A stretch of DNA of 7,003 bases from Gammaproteobacteria bacterium (GTDB lineage Bacteria; Pseudomonadota; Gammaproteobacteria; UBA9214): contig JAUVNM010000090.1 of NCBI GenBank assembly GCA_030599705.1, forward strand, positions 1-7,003, read 5' to 3'. This document shows, one piece after another, positions 1 through 5,392 of the stretch; position 1 is the stretch's first letter, and every line of letters starts with the position of its first letter. The translations under genes were made by a program, and so were the position numbers. Under the pieces are notes generated by a model, which worked only from the letters and a program-made list of their open reading frames with translations, searched no databases and was not told where the DNA came from.

Positions 1-267
1 CCTAAAAGCAGTTATGCATAAAAACCAATAATCTCTAGAGAACTAATACAACTACTATACGATAAGTATCCTGAAATAGTTCGCCTGGAGGTATCGGAAT
101 TTGCTTGCAAGCCTGCCGGGGTACGCCACTTAACAGGTCGTCCAGGTGAACCCGATAGTTGCAATAATTCTGATCGTTTCGACCACTTTACAGCAGAATA
201 TCTGGCTGAAACAACGACCTTGTATTCATGCTGGACTTCACACCAGGTGAGATCCAGTGATTGGCCG

Positions 268-298
268 CAGGTTGGCGCTGAGCGCAGCGCAGCCCAAC
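268..298 (+). repeat. REP-like palindrome, family 1, copy A
   Basis: The copy reads CAGGTTGGCGCTGAG, then GCGCAGCGCAGCCCAAC. Its ends are imperfectly complementary (GTTGG and CCAAC), so it can fold as a hairpin. It resembles the GTTGGGCTGAGC...GCCCAAC palindromes scattered between genes in many gammaproteobacteria. It pairs with an inverted copy at 311-341. Confidence 0.6.
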
Positions 299-310
299 GA
301 TCAGCAAAGC

Positions 311-341
311 AGTGTTTGGCTTCGTGCCTCAGCTCAACCTG
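311..341 (-). repeat. REP-like palindrome, family 1, copy B (inverted)
   Basis: Read on the minus strand this begins CAGGTTGAGCTGAGGC and ends GCCAAACACT. It therefore matches copy A at 268-298 with a few changes. The two copies face each other with about 12 nt between them, the usual doublet arrangement of REP elements. Confidence 0.6.
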
Positions 342-381
342 CATTTATGCAATGATCGGGATAACTCAAACGTTATGTGGC

Positions 382-410
382 TTGACAGATTCTATCGATA
401 GAGATACCGT
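382..410 (+). promoter_or_regulatory. Putative promoter of the toxin-antitoxin operon
   Basis: TTGACA (382-387) is a perfect -35 consensus. At 17-nt spacing the -10 position holds TACCGT (405-410), which matches TATAAT at only three bases, so the promoter would be weak or factor-dependent. The antitoxin start follows about 33 nt later. A 12-bp palindrome lies in the spacer, which fits repression by the toxin-antitoxin complex. Confidence 0.45.
391..402. promoter_or_regulatory. Candidate operator palindrome for the antitoxin
   Basis: TCTATCGATAGA is a perfect 12-bp palindrome between the -35 and -10 positions. AbrB-fold antitoxins bind palindromic DNA in their own promoter as dimers and repress better in complex with their toxin. 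Position and symmetry fit that role; binding itself is inferred. Confidence 0.45.
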
Positions 411-430
411 AATACCAATAGACGATCGAT

Positions 431-434
431 GGAG
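431..434 (+). promoter_or_regulatory. Ribosome binding site of the antitoxin gene
   Basis: GGAG lies 8 nt upstream of the ATG at 443. This decides the start: an in-frame TTG at 437 is too close to the GGAG to be used. Confidence 0.65.
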
Positions 435-442
435 AATTGACC

Positions 443-649
443 ATGACTGCTGTAACTGTTTCACCGAAATACCAGGTTGTGATCCCCAAAGAGGTGCGGG
501 AGTCATTGGGGATTTATTCTGGTCAGAAGATCCAGGTACTTACCTACCAGAATCGGATAGAACTCATTCCGATAAAGCCCATGAAAAAGATGAGAGGTTT
601 CCTGAAAGGCATAAATACGAAAGTATTGCGAGATAAAGACAGAGTATGA
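443..649 (+). CDS. AbrB/SpoVT-fold antitoxin (VapB/MazE-like)
   Basis: A 68-residue protein whose N-terminal ~45 residues show the swapped-hairpin AbrB DNA-binding pattern. VTVSPKYQVVIPKEVRESLGI (residues ~4-24) carries the conserved 'S.KyQvviPkevR..lgi' core, followed by GQKIQVL and a strand with RIELIPI. The C-terminal tail (MKKMRGFLKGINT, then RDKDRV) is the flexible segment that in VapB proteins binds and blocks the toxin's active site. The gene comes first in a two-gene operon and overlaps the toxin by 4 nt at ATGA, which implies translational coupling. It should neutralise the PIN toxin and repress its own promoter. Start chosen at ATG 443 because of the GGAG at 431. The family call is firm; the target operator is inferred. 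Confidence 0.9.
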   Translation: MTAVTVSPKYQVVIPKEVRESLGIYSGQKIQVLTYQNRIELIPIKPMKKMRGFLKGINTKVLRDKDRV

Positions 650-1029
650 ATGTTGTCGATTCGTCGGGATGGTTATCCTATTTTGCAGGCGATAAGAATG
701 CAGGCTCATTTGCCAAACCTATAGAATCAATAGAAGAGCTATTGGTACCCAGTATTATCATCACAGAGGTGTTCAAGAGCATCTTGCGCCAGCGGGATGA
801 AGAATCAGCTATTGAAGCGATAGCCCATATGGAACAAGGGAAAGTGGCAGTCCTGGATAGTAGGCTGGCTGTAGATGCCGCTTGTTTGGGAATTGAGTAC
901 AAATTGCCACTTGCGGACAGCATCAAATACGCTACTGCACAGAAGTATGGTGCCGTACTGTGGACTCAGGATACCGACTTTAAAGGCCTGGAAGGCGTGA
1001 AATTGTATCCGAAACCAAAAGCCACATAA
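646..1029 (+). CDS. PIN-domain ribonuclease toxin (VapC-like)
   Basis: A 127-residue single-domain PIN protein of normal length for VapC toxins. The Mg2+-binding acidic residues are all visible: Asp5 in VVDSSGW, Glu41 in IITEVFK, Asp91 in LPLADS, and Asp109/Asp111 in WTQDTDF. It should therefore be catalytically intact. VapC toxins cut RNA, often tRNA or a ribosomal RNA loop; the substrate of this one cannot be told from sequence. The start ATG overlaps the antitoxin stop. The stop codon (1027-1029) lies inside the right copy of the 12-bp inverted match that brackets the module, a placement typical of integron cassettes. Base composition is richer in A+T than the genes to the right, which suggests acquisition by transfer. 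Confidence 0.92.
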   Translation: MNVVDSSGWLSYFAGDKNAGSFAKPIESIEELLVPSIIITEVFKSILRQRDEESAIEAIAHMEQGKVAVLDSRLAVDAACLGIEYKLPLADSIKYATAQKYGAVLWTQDTDFKGLEGVKLYPKPKAT

Positions 1030-1040
1030 CAAATCCTGAT

Positions 1041-1061
1041 CAATCTATATCTTCGAGATTG
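1041..1061. other. Small hairpin downstream of the toxin gene
   Basis: CAATCT (1041-1046) and AGATTG (1056-1061) form a perfect 6-bp stem with a 9-nt loop, 12 nt after the toxin stop codon. No T-run follows, so a terminator role is doubtful. It may simply stabilise the 3' end of the transcript. Confidence 0.2.
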
Positions 1062-1133
1062 CGCGGTACATCATCGGAAACCAGAAATGAAGTGGGCTTC
1101 AAAGTAAATCCGAACAAGGCGCCCAGACTGGAC

Positions 1134-1167
1134 GATTGCAACGCCGCCTGGCTTAGGCGTTACAATC
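1134..1167. terminator. Strong hairpin in the convergent gap
   Basis: GATTGCAACGCC (1134-1145) and GGCGTTACAATC (1156-1167) pair at 11 of 12 positions around a 10-nt loop. In minus-strand RNA the odd position is a G-U pair, so the stem is complete. It lies between the toxin stop and the end of the glycosyltransferase gene, so it could limit read-through from both sides. No T-run follows on either strand, so it is not a standard intrinsic terminator. It could also be part of a repeat or recombination site. Confidence 0.35.
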
Positions 1168-1205
1168 AGACCACTCTATCTCACTATTAGCAGCCCTTAC
1201 CGAAC

Positions 1206-2303
1206 TCAAGCAACGACTGCTGTGAATTCCATTGCATAATGGGACTGCAGGGCTTCCCAGGAAAGATGCTTCAGGTCTGGCACCCCGGGTAAACGCCCGA
1301 CCTGCTGCTGTTCGGCAAGCTGCCGCAGGCGTTTGGCGAGCGCCGCGCCCTCAGCCTGCGGGTCATCCGGGATGGACGGGTAACGAAATTCCGGGCCGAA
1401 GAATTCCGGATAGGCCAACCGGTCCGGGACCAGCGGGACGCAACCGCAGGCGACGGCCTCCTGCACGGCGAGACCCTGGAACTCGTGCAGCGCGGTGGAC
1501 AGCACGACGTGTGACTTGCACAGCACGCGCCGGTAATCCTCCTCCCCTTCTATCATGCCCCAGCTCGCGATGTGCGGCGCCAGTTGTTCGCGCATCTCCG
1601 CGAACACCGGCGGCTGGTCGCGAAACTGCTGGCCGATCACGTGCACCCGGAAATCCACACCGGCCTGTTGCAATTTCATCAATGCGGCAAACAACCGTTC
1701 CGGTCCCTTGTCGTATTCCCAGCGATGGTTCCACACGATGGTCAATGGAGCATCCGCCGGTGTCAGTGTATTCACCGCATACCATGCTTGCTCCAGCGGC
1801 ACCGGCAGGATCGCACTCTTCTCGCGGATCGTTGCCGGGATTTCCGGCGGCACCCGGTCCGGCATGTTCCCCAGGAATTCCTGAACCCCGTTGAGGAAGG
1901 TCTGCCGGTTGAACTCCGAGTTAAAGAGTATGCGATCAGCGGCCAGTGCAGTGTAAAGACTGACGACCCGGGGTTCGTTGGGCGACTGCGCACGCCGGTC
2001 CGGATAGGCAAACTGGTTTTCATGGAAATACACGAGCGTTGGGACGACGGCGAGTGACGGCACCATGCCACGCAATGCCGACAGGTCTGCCATCGACGTG
2101 GCAACCACCAGGTCGCAGGGCTGCGCGAGGATGTCCCGCTCACCAAACGCCCAGCTCAGGCTGTTGCCGCGCACCCGCCAGAGAAAATGCCGCGGCGGCA
2201 GCGCCAGCACCGTCCAGTCATGTTCCGGAAACGCGGCCACCAGCCCCTCACGCCAGCGGCGGTGGCTGTGGGCGTCGTAGGCGGATAACAACAGAACCCG
2301 CAT
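1206..2303 (-). CDS. DUF3524/GTDC1-type glycosyltransferase, tRNA-queuosine mannosyltransferase homologue
   Basis: A 365-residue GT-B glycosyltransferase. The N-terminal half is the DUF3524 domain: LLLSAYDAHSHRRW (~4-17), LALPPRHFLWR (~33-43), YFHENQFAYP (~92-101) and LFNSEFNRQTF (~126-136). The C-terminal half is the nucleotide-sugar domain, with IVWNHRWEYDKGPE (~189-202) and HEFQGLAVQEAVACGCVPL (~273-291), the latter including the Glu of the usual GT4 'E.fG...lEA' motif. This architecture is that of animal GTDC1, shown to be QTMAN, which adds mannose to queuosine in tRNA-Asp. The bacterial relatives share the hallmark motifs, but the acceptor here is inferred. No signal peptide or membrane segment is seen, so it should be cytoplasmic. 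It starts 3 nt after the transporter stop codon, without a good ribosome binding site, so translation is probably coupled. Confidence 0.82.
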   Translation of the reverse strand: MRVLLLSAYDAHSHRRWREGLVAAFPEHDWTVLALPPRHFLWRVRGNSLSWAFGERDILAQPCDLVVATSMADLSALRGMVPSLAVVPTLVYFHENQFAYPDRRAQSPNEPRVVSLYTALAADRILFNSEFNRQTFLNGVQEFLGNMPDRVPPEIPATIREKSAILPVPLEQAWYAVNTLTPADAPLTIVWNHRWEYDKGPERLFAALMKLQQAGVDFRVHVIGQQFRDQPPVFAEMREQLAPHIASWGMIEGEEDYRRVLCKSHVVLSTALHEFQGLAVQEAVACGCVPLVPDRLAYPEFFGPEFRYPSIPDDPQAEGAALAKRLRQLAEQQQVGRLPGVPDLKHLSWEALQSHYAMEFTAVVA

Positions 2304-2306
2304 GAC

Positions 2307-3656
2307 TCAGGAAACGGCCGCCGGCTGTTCCTCGTGGATATAGGTAGTGCCCCGGTAGTAACGCACCACCAGGGTAAACACCAGCGCCGTGGTGAACATC
2401 AGCAGGGTAAAGAAGAAAAAGTAGTCCGCTCCGGCCAGCTTGCTGCTGCCATCCGGGTTCCGTATAAAGAAATTGACCGCACTGGTGAACAGGTTGCCGA
2501 GCGAAATCGACAACATGAAAAAAGCCATGACAAAGGACTTCATGGTCTTCGGCGCCTGCATATAGGAAAACTCCAGGCAGGTAATGGATACCATGACCTC
2601 GGCCGCGGTCAGCACCACGTAGGCCAGCAGCTGCCAGCCGATGTGCGGCGTGCCGCCGTGGTCGATGCTGACCTGCACCAGCGACGGAATGGTAAAGGCC
2701 AGGGAGGTAACAAACAGGCCGATGGCTATCTTGCGCAACGGTGTCAGTGCATAAAACCGGCTAATCGCCGGGTACACCCGGTAGGAAAACACCGGGATTA
2801 GCAGCATGACCAGCAGCGGGTTGGCCGCCTGGATCTGGGCCGGCAATACCTCGTAGCCGAGGATCATGCGGTCCATGTGCTGCGCCTGCAGTACCCAGCT
2901 CGAGGCGGTCTGGTCGAACAGGGCCCAGAACACGGCCACGAACAGGTAGACCAGGCACAGGCGACCGAGCACACCGAGCCCGGTCCGGCCGAGCGCCTCC
3001 TTGACAAAATGCATGCCGCCCGGCGGGATATGCACGAAGCGGTGACGGCCCGCCCGGAACATCAGTGTCGCGATCAGCATCAGCACGCCCGGCACCCCGA
3101 AGGCAACCGATGAACCGTAGTACTTGAGCAGCCAGGGCGTGGCCAGCGAAGAGATAAACGCACCGAGATTGATGGCAAAATAGAACCAGGAAAAGGCGCG
3201 CGACAACAGTCCCTGGTTGGTCTGTCCGAACTGGTCCCCGACATGCGCGGACACGCATGGCTTGATGCCCCCGGCACCGATTGCAATCAGCGCGAGGCCG
3301 ACAGCGAGACCCCAACGGGTATCATCGATGGCCAGGGCAAAATGCCCGGCACAGTAGACCAGTGACAACAGGATGATGGTGCGGTACTTGCCGAGCAGGC
3401 CATCAGACAGCAGCGCACCCAGCAGCGGGGTGAGGTACACGGCCGATACGAACAGGTGGAACCAACCCTTGGCCTCGTCCTCGCTCATGACAGCCGGTAC
3501 GCCACCACTGCTCACCAGGTACTGGGTCATGAACACCACCAGGATGGCGCGCATGCCGTAAAAACTGAAGCGCTCGGCCGCCTCGTTGCCGATAATGTAG
3601 GGAATGCCGCCCGGCATGCCGCTCTGGGCCACGGGGGCGGTACGGTAGTTCGCCAC
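2307..3656 (-). CDS. Proton-dependent oligopeptide transporter (POT/PTR2 family)
   Basis: A 449-residue inner-membrane symporter importing di- and tripeptides with protons. Helix 1 holds the family signature (NEAAERFSFYG, ~24-34) with the ExxER triad (E25, E28, R29); the usual YYG is FYG. It also has an MFS loop motif (GALLSDGLLGKYRTI, ~80-94), the conserved lysine in GGIKPCV (K132), the PTR2 signature FYFAINLG (~158-165), and the helix-7 motif FWALFDQTASSW. The helix-10 glutamate lies in CLEFSYMQAPKTMKS (~E362). These residues indicate an active carrier. The GTG at 3656 (protein begins ANYRTAP after the initiator) is chosen because related proteins begin here. The upstream ATG at 3731 lies against a REP repeat and would add 25 residues unlike the family. 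The gene is followed 3 nt later by the glycosyltransferase. Confidence 0.9.
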   Translation of the reverse strand: MANYRTAPVAQSGMPGGIPYIIGNEAAERFSFYGMRAILVVFMTQYLVSSGGVPAVMSEDEAKGWFHLFVSAVYLTPLLGALLSDGLLGKYRTIILLSLVYCAGHFALAIDDTRWGLAVGLALIAIGAGGIKPCVSAHVGDQFGQTNQGLLSRAFSWFYFAINLGAFISSLATPWLLKYYGSSVAFGVPGVLMLIATLMFRAGRHRFVHIPPGGMHFVKEALGRTGLGVLGRLCLVYLFVAVFWALFDQTASSWVLQAQHMDRMILGYEVLPAQIQAANPLLVMLLIPVFSYRVYPAISRFYALTPLRKIAIGLFVTSLAFTIPSLVQVSIDHGGTPHIGWQLLAYVVLTAAEVMVSITCLEFSYMQAPKTMKSFVMAFFMLSISLGNLFTSAVNFFIRNPDGSSKLAGADYFFFFTLLMFTTALVFTLVVRYYRGTTYIHEEQPAAVS

Positions 3657-3706
3657 GGATCGGAGTCTCAGGTTAAACAGCGATGGATGATACACCGGCG
3701 TGGTGG

Positions 3707-3730
3707 TTCGCGGGCAAGCCCGCTCCTGCA
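3707..3730 (-). repeat. REP palindrome, family 2, copy 1
   Basis: Read on the minus strand it is TGCAGGAGCGGGCTTGCCCG followed by CGAA. The stem is GCGGGC/GCCCGC with a 2-nt loop. The GGAGC...GCGAA type is common between genes in Pseudomonas and relatives. It lies in the leader of the peptide transporter gene. Confidence 0.85.
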
Positions 3731-3762
3731 AACAAAATATCCCTCAGGGAAGCCCCGGTTCT

Positions 3763-3786
3763 TGTAGGAGCCAGCTCGCTGGCGAA
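3763..3786 (+). repeat. REP palindrome, family 2, copy 2
   Basis: It reads TGTAGGAGCCAGCTCGCTGG followed by CGAA, in the opposite orientation to copies 1 and 3. The stem is GCCAGC/GCTGGC with loop TC. It differs from the other copies on both sides of the stem, so base pairing is kept. Confidence 0.85.
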
Positions 3787-3807
3787 TTCGGTATCTGAAA
3801 AACCGCA

Positions 3808-3831
3808 TTCGCGGCCAAGGCCGCTCCTGCA
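3808..3831 (-). repeat. REP palindrome, family 2, copy 3
   Basis: Read on the minus strand it is TGCAGGAGCGGCCTTGGCCG followed by CGAA. The stem is GCGGCC/GGCCGC. It begins one base past the stop codon of the lipase-maturation-factor gene, so in RNA it would form a hairpin at the very end of that message and may protect it or weaken read-through into the transporter. Confidence 0.85.
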
Positions 3832-3832
3832 T

Positions 3833-5392
3833 TTAACGTGGTGCCGTCGAGCGCAACATGTCCAGTGACACCGGCGGCAGGTACATTCCGAGCGGCTGGC
3901 GTACCCACCACTGGCCAGTCGCGGCATGTTCCGTCGGTGATGCAAACCGGTACCGCTCCAGCCGGGCACGCACATATTGCGGGGGCTGTGCCGGGAACGG
4001 GTTATGCTCCAGTAGCGCCAGCACGTCCGGCGAACCTTCCAGCAGGCGCTGCAGAAAACCGGTCATGAAATACGAGGTTCGGGTGAACGGTGGACTGAGG
4101 GCGGCAAACCAGGTCTGCCAGTCGAGGCGGGGTTGATGCGGCATCACCAGCCCTGGCCGCTGCCCGGGAGCGCCCGGTTTGTATTTGAAACCGTAGGCCT
4201 GCCAGTCCACCCCGTCATGCGAACCCTCCACGATGATTTCCGGACGTTCCGTGGTGATCACCGGGAACACGTGATAGTTGTTGACGATATGCCACTGCAC
4301 CAGCGCACGCACCACCGGTTCATTGAAGGCCGGCAGTGGCTGGCGCGTGAAGGTGACCCACATCATGGAGAGACTGGAGGTCACGATCAACGCCGCCAGG
4401 ATGGCCGCCGTGGTCGTCGCGACCCGGCCTGTGGAAAAGGGGTCATGGGAAAAGGAGGAAAAGGGGTCAGACCCCTTTTTAGACTCCTTTTTAACTTGCA
4501 TATCATTACCCGAAAAAGGGGTCTGACCCCTTTTCCAGAACCGACCCCTTTTCCAGAACCTGCGCAACGCCTGATCATCAAACAGCAACAGGCACAATAA
4601 AATAGTCAACAGGTTGAAAAAGTTGTGGTTGCTGGTCAACATGATGAGCAACTGCATCACGATGGTGGCCCAGGCCGCGAATTGCCGCGGACGCCGCGGC
4701 AGGAACATCAGGAAGGGTACGATCAATTCGACCAGGAACACCCCGCCGACCCCGGCCCGCAGCAGCCATTCCGGCAGCTGGTGGGCAACCCAGGCCCCCA
4801 CGTGCGGCAGCGGCTGGGTTTCAAAATAATAATTCAATGCGGTGAACCCGGCCCACGATTCATCCCCGCTCAGCAGTTTGGCGGTACCGGACAGGAAGCG
4901 CAGCCGGAACAGCAGCCAGTGAAACAGCCAGATAATGATCGGCGAGCCATACGGCAGGAAGATCGCCAGGAAACCGGCCTCCAGCAACAGGAAGTCCCAC
5001 TGGAAACTCATGAACACCTGCCCGGCATAGACCAGCGACAGGTATAAAACGAACAGCAGCGGCAACATCAAACGCGTCAGGATATTGCCTACCAGCAGCA
5101 GCGCCGCCACCACGCCGGCAAGACACACCGCCTGCAGCGCCGTGTTGCCGGCATCCAGCCAGAACACGCTCGGGAACAGCCAGTGGGCGTCACGGCCGTA
5201 TTCCGCTACCAGTCCCTGCAGGTCTTCCTGCAACGGCAGGATGCCCTGACTGCCGATCAACCCCGTCACCTGCAGGCCGAACGAGACAAAGGCCGCGAGA
5301 TAGATCAGCCCCAGACCCCGCAGAAACAGCCAGCTGACCTGCCGGTACTCAGGCGGGTGCCAGTAGCTAAACTGCGGGGCCGGTGGTTTCAT
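3833..5392 (-). CDS. Lipase maturation factor (LMF) family membrane protein with a repeat-derived insert
   Basis: A 519-residue multi-pass protein of the LMF1/LMF2 family. Recognisable blocks are WHPPEYRQVSWLFLRGLGLI (~11-30), QWDFLLLEAGFLAIFL (~131-146), LLSGDESW...LNYYFETQPLP (~173-196), HQLPEWLL (~204-211), TSNHNFFNLLTILLCLLLFDD (~253-273), and the soluble C-terminal part with AYGFKYKPG and PHQPRLDWQTWFAAL (~399-432). Several hydrophobic stretches before residue 270, and one at ~325-345, are likely membrane helices. In animals LMF1 sits in the ER membrane and is needed for folding of lipases; the bacterial role is not established. Residues ~278-320 are unlike the family and are encoded by a palindromic repeat element, inserted in frame in a loop between two membrane segments. 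The gene otherwise reads intact. No clear ribosome binding site precedes the ATG. Confidence 0.88.
   Translation of the reverse strand: MKPPAPQFSYWHPPEYRQVSWLFLRGLGLIYLAAFVSFGLQVTGLIGSQGILPLQEDLQGLVAEYGRDAHWLFPSVFWLDAGNTALQAVCLAGVVAALLLVGNILTRLMLPLLFVLYLSLVYAGQVFMSFQWDFLLLEAGFLAIFLPYGSPIIIWLFHWLLFRLRFLSGTAKLLSGDESWAGFTALNYYFETQPLPHVGAWVAHQLPEWLLRAGVGGVFLVELIVPFLMFLPRRPRQFAAWATIVMQLLIMLTSNHNFFNLLTILLCLLLFDDQALRRFWKRGRFWKRGQTPFSGNDMQVKKESKKGSDPFSSFSHDPFSTGRVATTTAAILAALIVTSSLSMMWVTFTRQPLPAFNEPVVRALVQWHIVNNYHVFPVITTERPEIIVEGSHDGVDWQAYGFKYKPGAPGQRPGLVMPHQPRLDWQTWFAALSPPFTRTSYFMTGFLQRLLEGSPDVLALLEHNPFPAQPPQYVRARLERYRFASPTEHAATGQWWVRQPLGMYLPPVSLDMLRSTAPR
4433..4560. repeat. GGGGTC(A/T)GACCCC palindrome cluster inserted in frame in a gene
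   Basis: Two near-perfect palindromes, each AAAAGGGGTC-N-GACCCCTTTT, lie at 4459-4479 (centre A) and 4514-4534 (centre T). Degenerate half copies lie at 4433-4444 and 4543-4554 and form a 12-bp outer inverted repeat (GGAAAAGGGGTC / GACCCCTTTTCC). The whole block keeps the reading frame of the lipase-maturation-factor gene. It is translated on the minus strand into repeats such as KRGQTPF, KKGSDPF and HDPFS. I recognise the motif as a dispersed palindrome of some proteobacterial genomes but cannot name its family. Confidence 0.85.
4525..4560. repeat. 18-bp perfect tandem duplication
   Basis: GACCCCTTTTCCAGAACC occurs at 4525-4542 and again at 4543-4560 without a gap. As 18 is a multiple of three, the duplication keeps the frame and gives FWKRGR-FWKRGQ in the protein (~279-290). 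Confidence 0.9.

Larger units (their letters stand above)
151..360. repeat. Imperfect inverted repeat enclosing the REP doublet
   Basis: CCCGATAGTTGCAATAA (151-167) is matched by the reverse complement of 343-360, which reads CCCGATCATTGCATAAAT. CCCGAT, TTGCA and TAA are shared, with two substitutions and one gap. The arms enclose about 175 nt that include the REP doublet. The repeat could be half of an old recombination site or chance; see the finding on cassette-like borders. Confidence 0.35.
1..442. other. AT-richer leader region without a convincing gene
   Basis: No reading frame here looks like a known protein. A plus-strand frame open from position 22 has no start codon until a TTG at 220, then runs through the REP doublet and into the antitoxin region in the wrong frame. 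A minus-strand frame (344-12) begins inside the REP doublet. The plus-strand translation of about 22-230 has a plausible amphipathic start (residues resembling RELIQLLYDKYPEIV), so a decayed gene is possible, but I cannot identify it. The region contains the REP-like pair, an imperfect inverted repeat (151-167 against 343-360) and, at its right end, the promoter of the toxin-antitoxin operon. Confidence 0.5.
372..1030 (+). mobile_element. Possible cassette-like mobile unit carrying the toxin-antitoxin pair
   Basis: GTTATGTGGCTT (372-383) and AAGCCACATAAC (1019-1030) are exact reverse complements and sit precisely at the edges of the operon. In integron cassettes the first bases (GTTRRRY) are complementary to the start of the cassette's own attC (RYYYAAC), and that start often overlaps the gene's stop codon, as here. 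The bases before the left edge (ATAACTCAAACGTTATGT) resemble the right half of known attC sites (TTAACTCAAGCGTTAGAT). Against this, both 7-bp cores deviate by one base from consensus, and no clear complementary L sites were found in 1024-1165. No integrase gene is in the window. It may be a degenerate cassette, another small element, or chance. Confidence 0.35.

Noticed and set aside
12..344. 110-codon minus-strand open frame in the leader region
   Set aside because: Its start lies inside a REP-like palindrome, it has no ribosome binding site, and its translation shows no known motif.
220..636. 138-codon plus-strand open frame overlapping the antitoxin gene
   Set aside because: It starts with TTG, crosses both REP copies and the promoter, and covers the antitoxin in another frame; the antitoxin frame has the family motifs and a good GGAG.
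1232..1894. Long plus-strand open frames opposite the glycosyltransferase
   Set aside because: They are Arg/Pro/Ala-rich antisense reading typical of GC-rich genes; the minus-strand frame carries all the conserved motifs.
3657..3731. N-terminal extension of the peptide transporter to ATG 3731
   Set aside because: The extra 25 codons begin at the edge of a REP palindrome and have no likeness to the family, whose members begin near the GTG at 3656.
3707..3831. Possible CRISPR array
   Set aside because: Three short repeats alternate in orientation and vary in the stem; CRISPR repeats are direct and nearly identical with regular spacers.
4459..4534. GGGGTC-N-GACCCC palindromes as intrinsic terminators
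   Set aside because: They have T-runs after the stem, but they lie inside an open coding frame that continues with family-like sequence on both sides.
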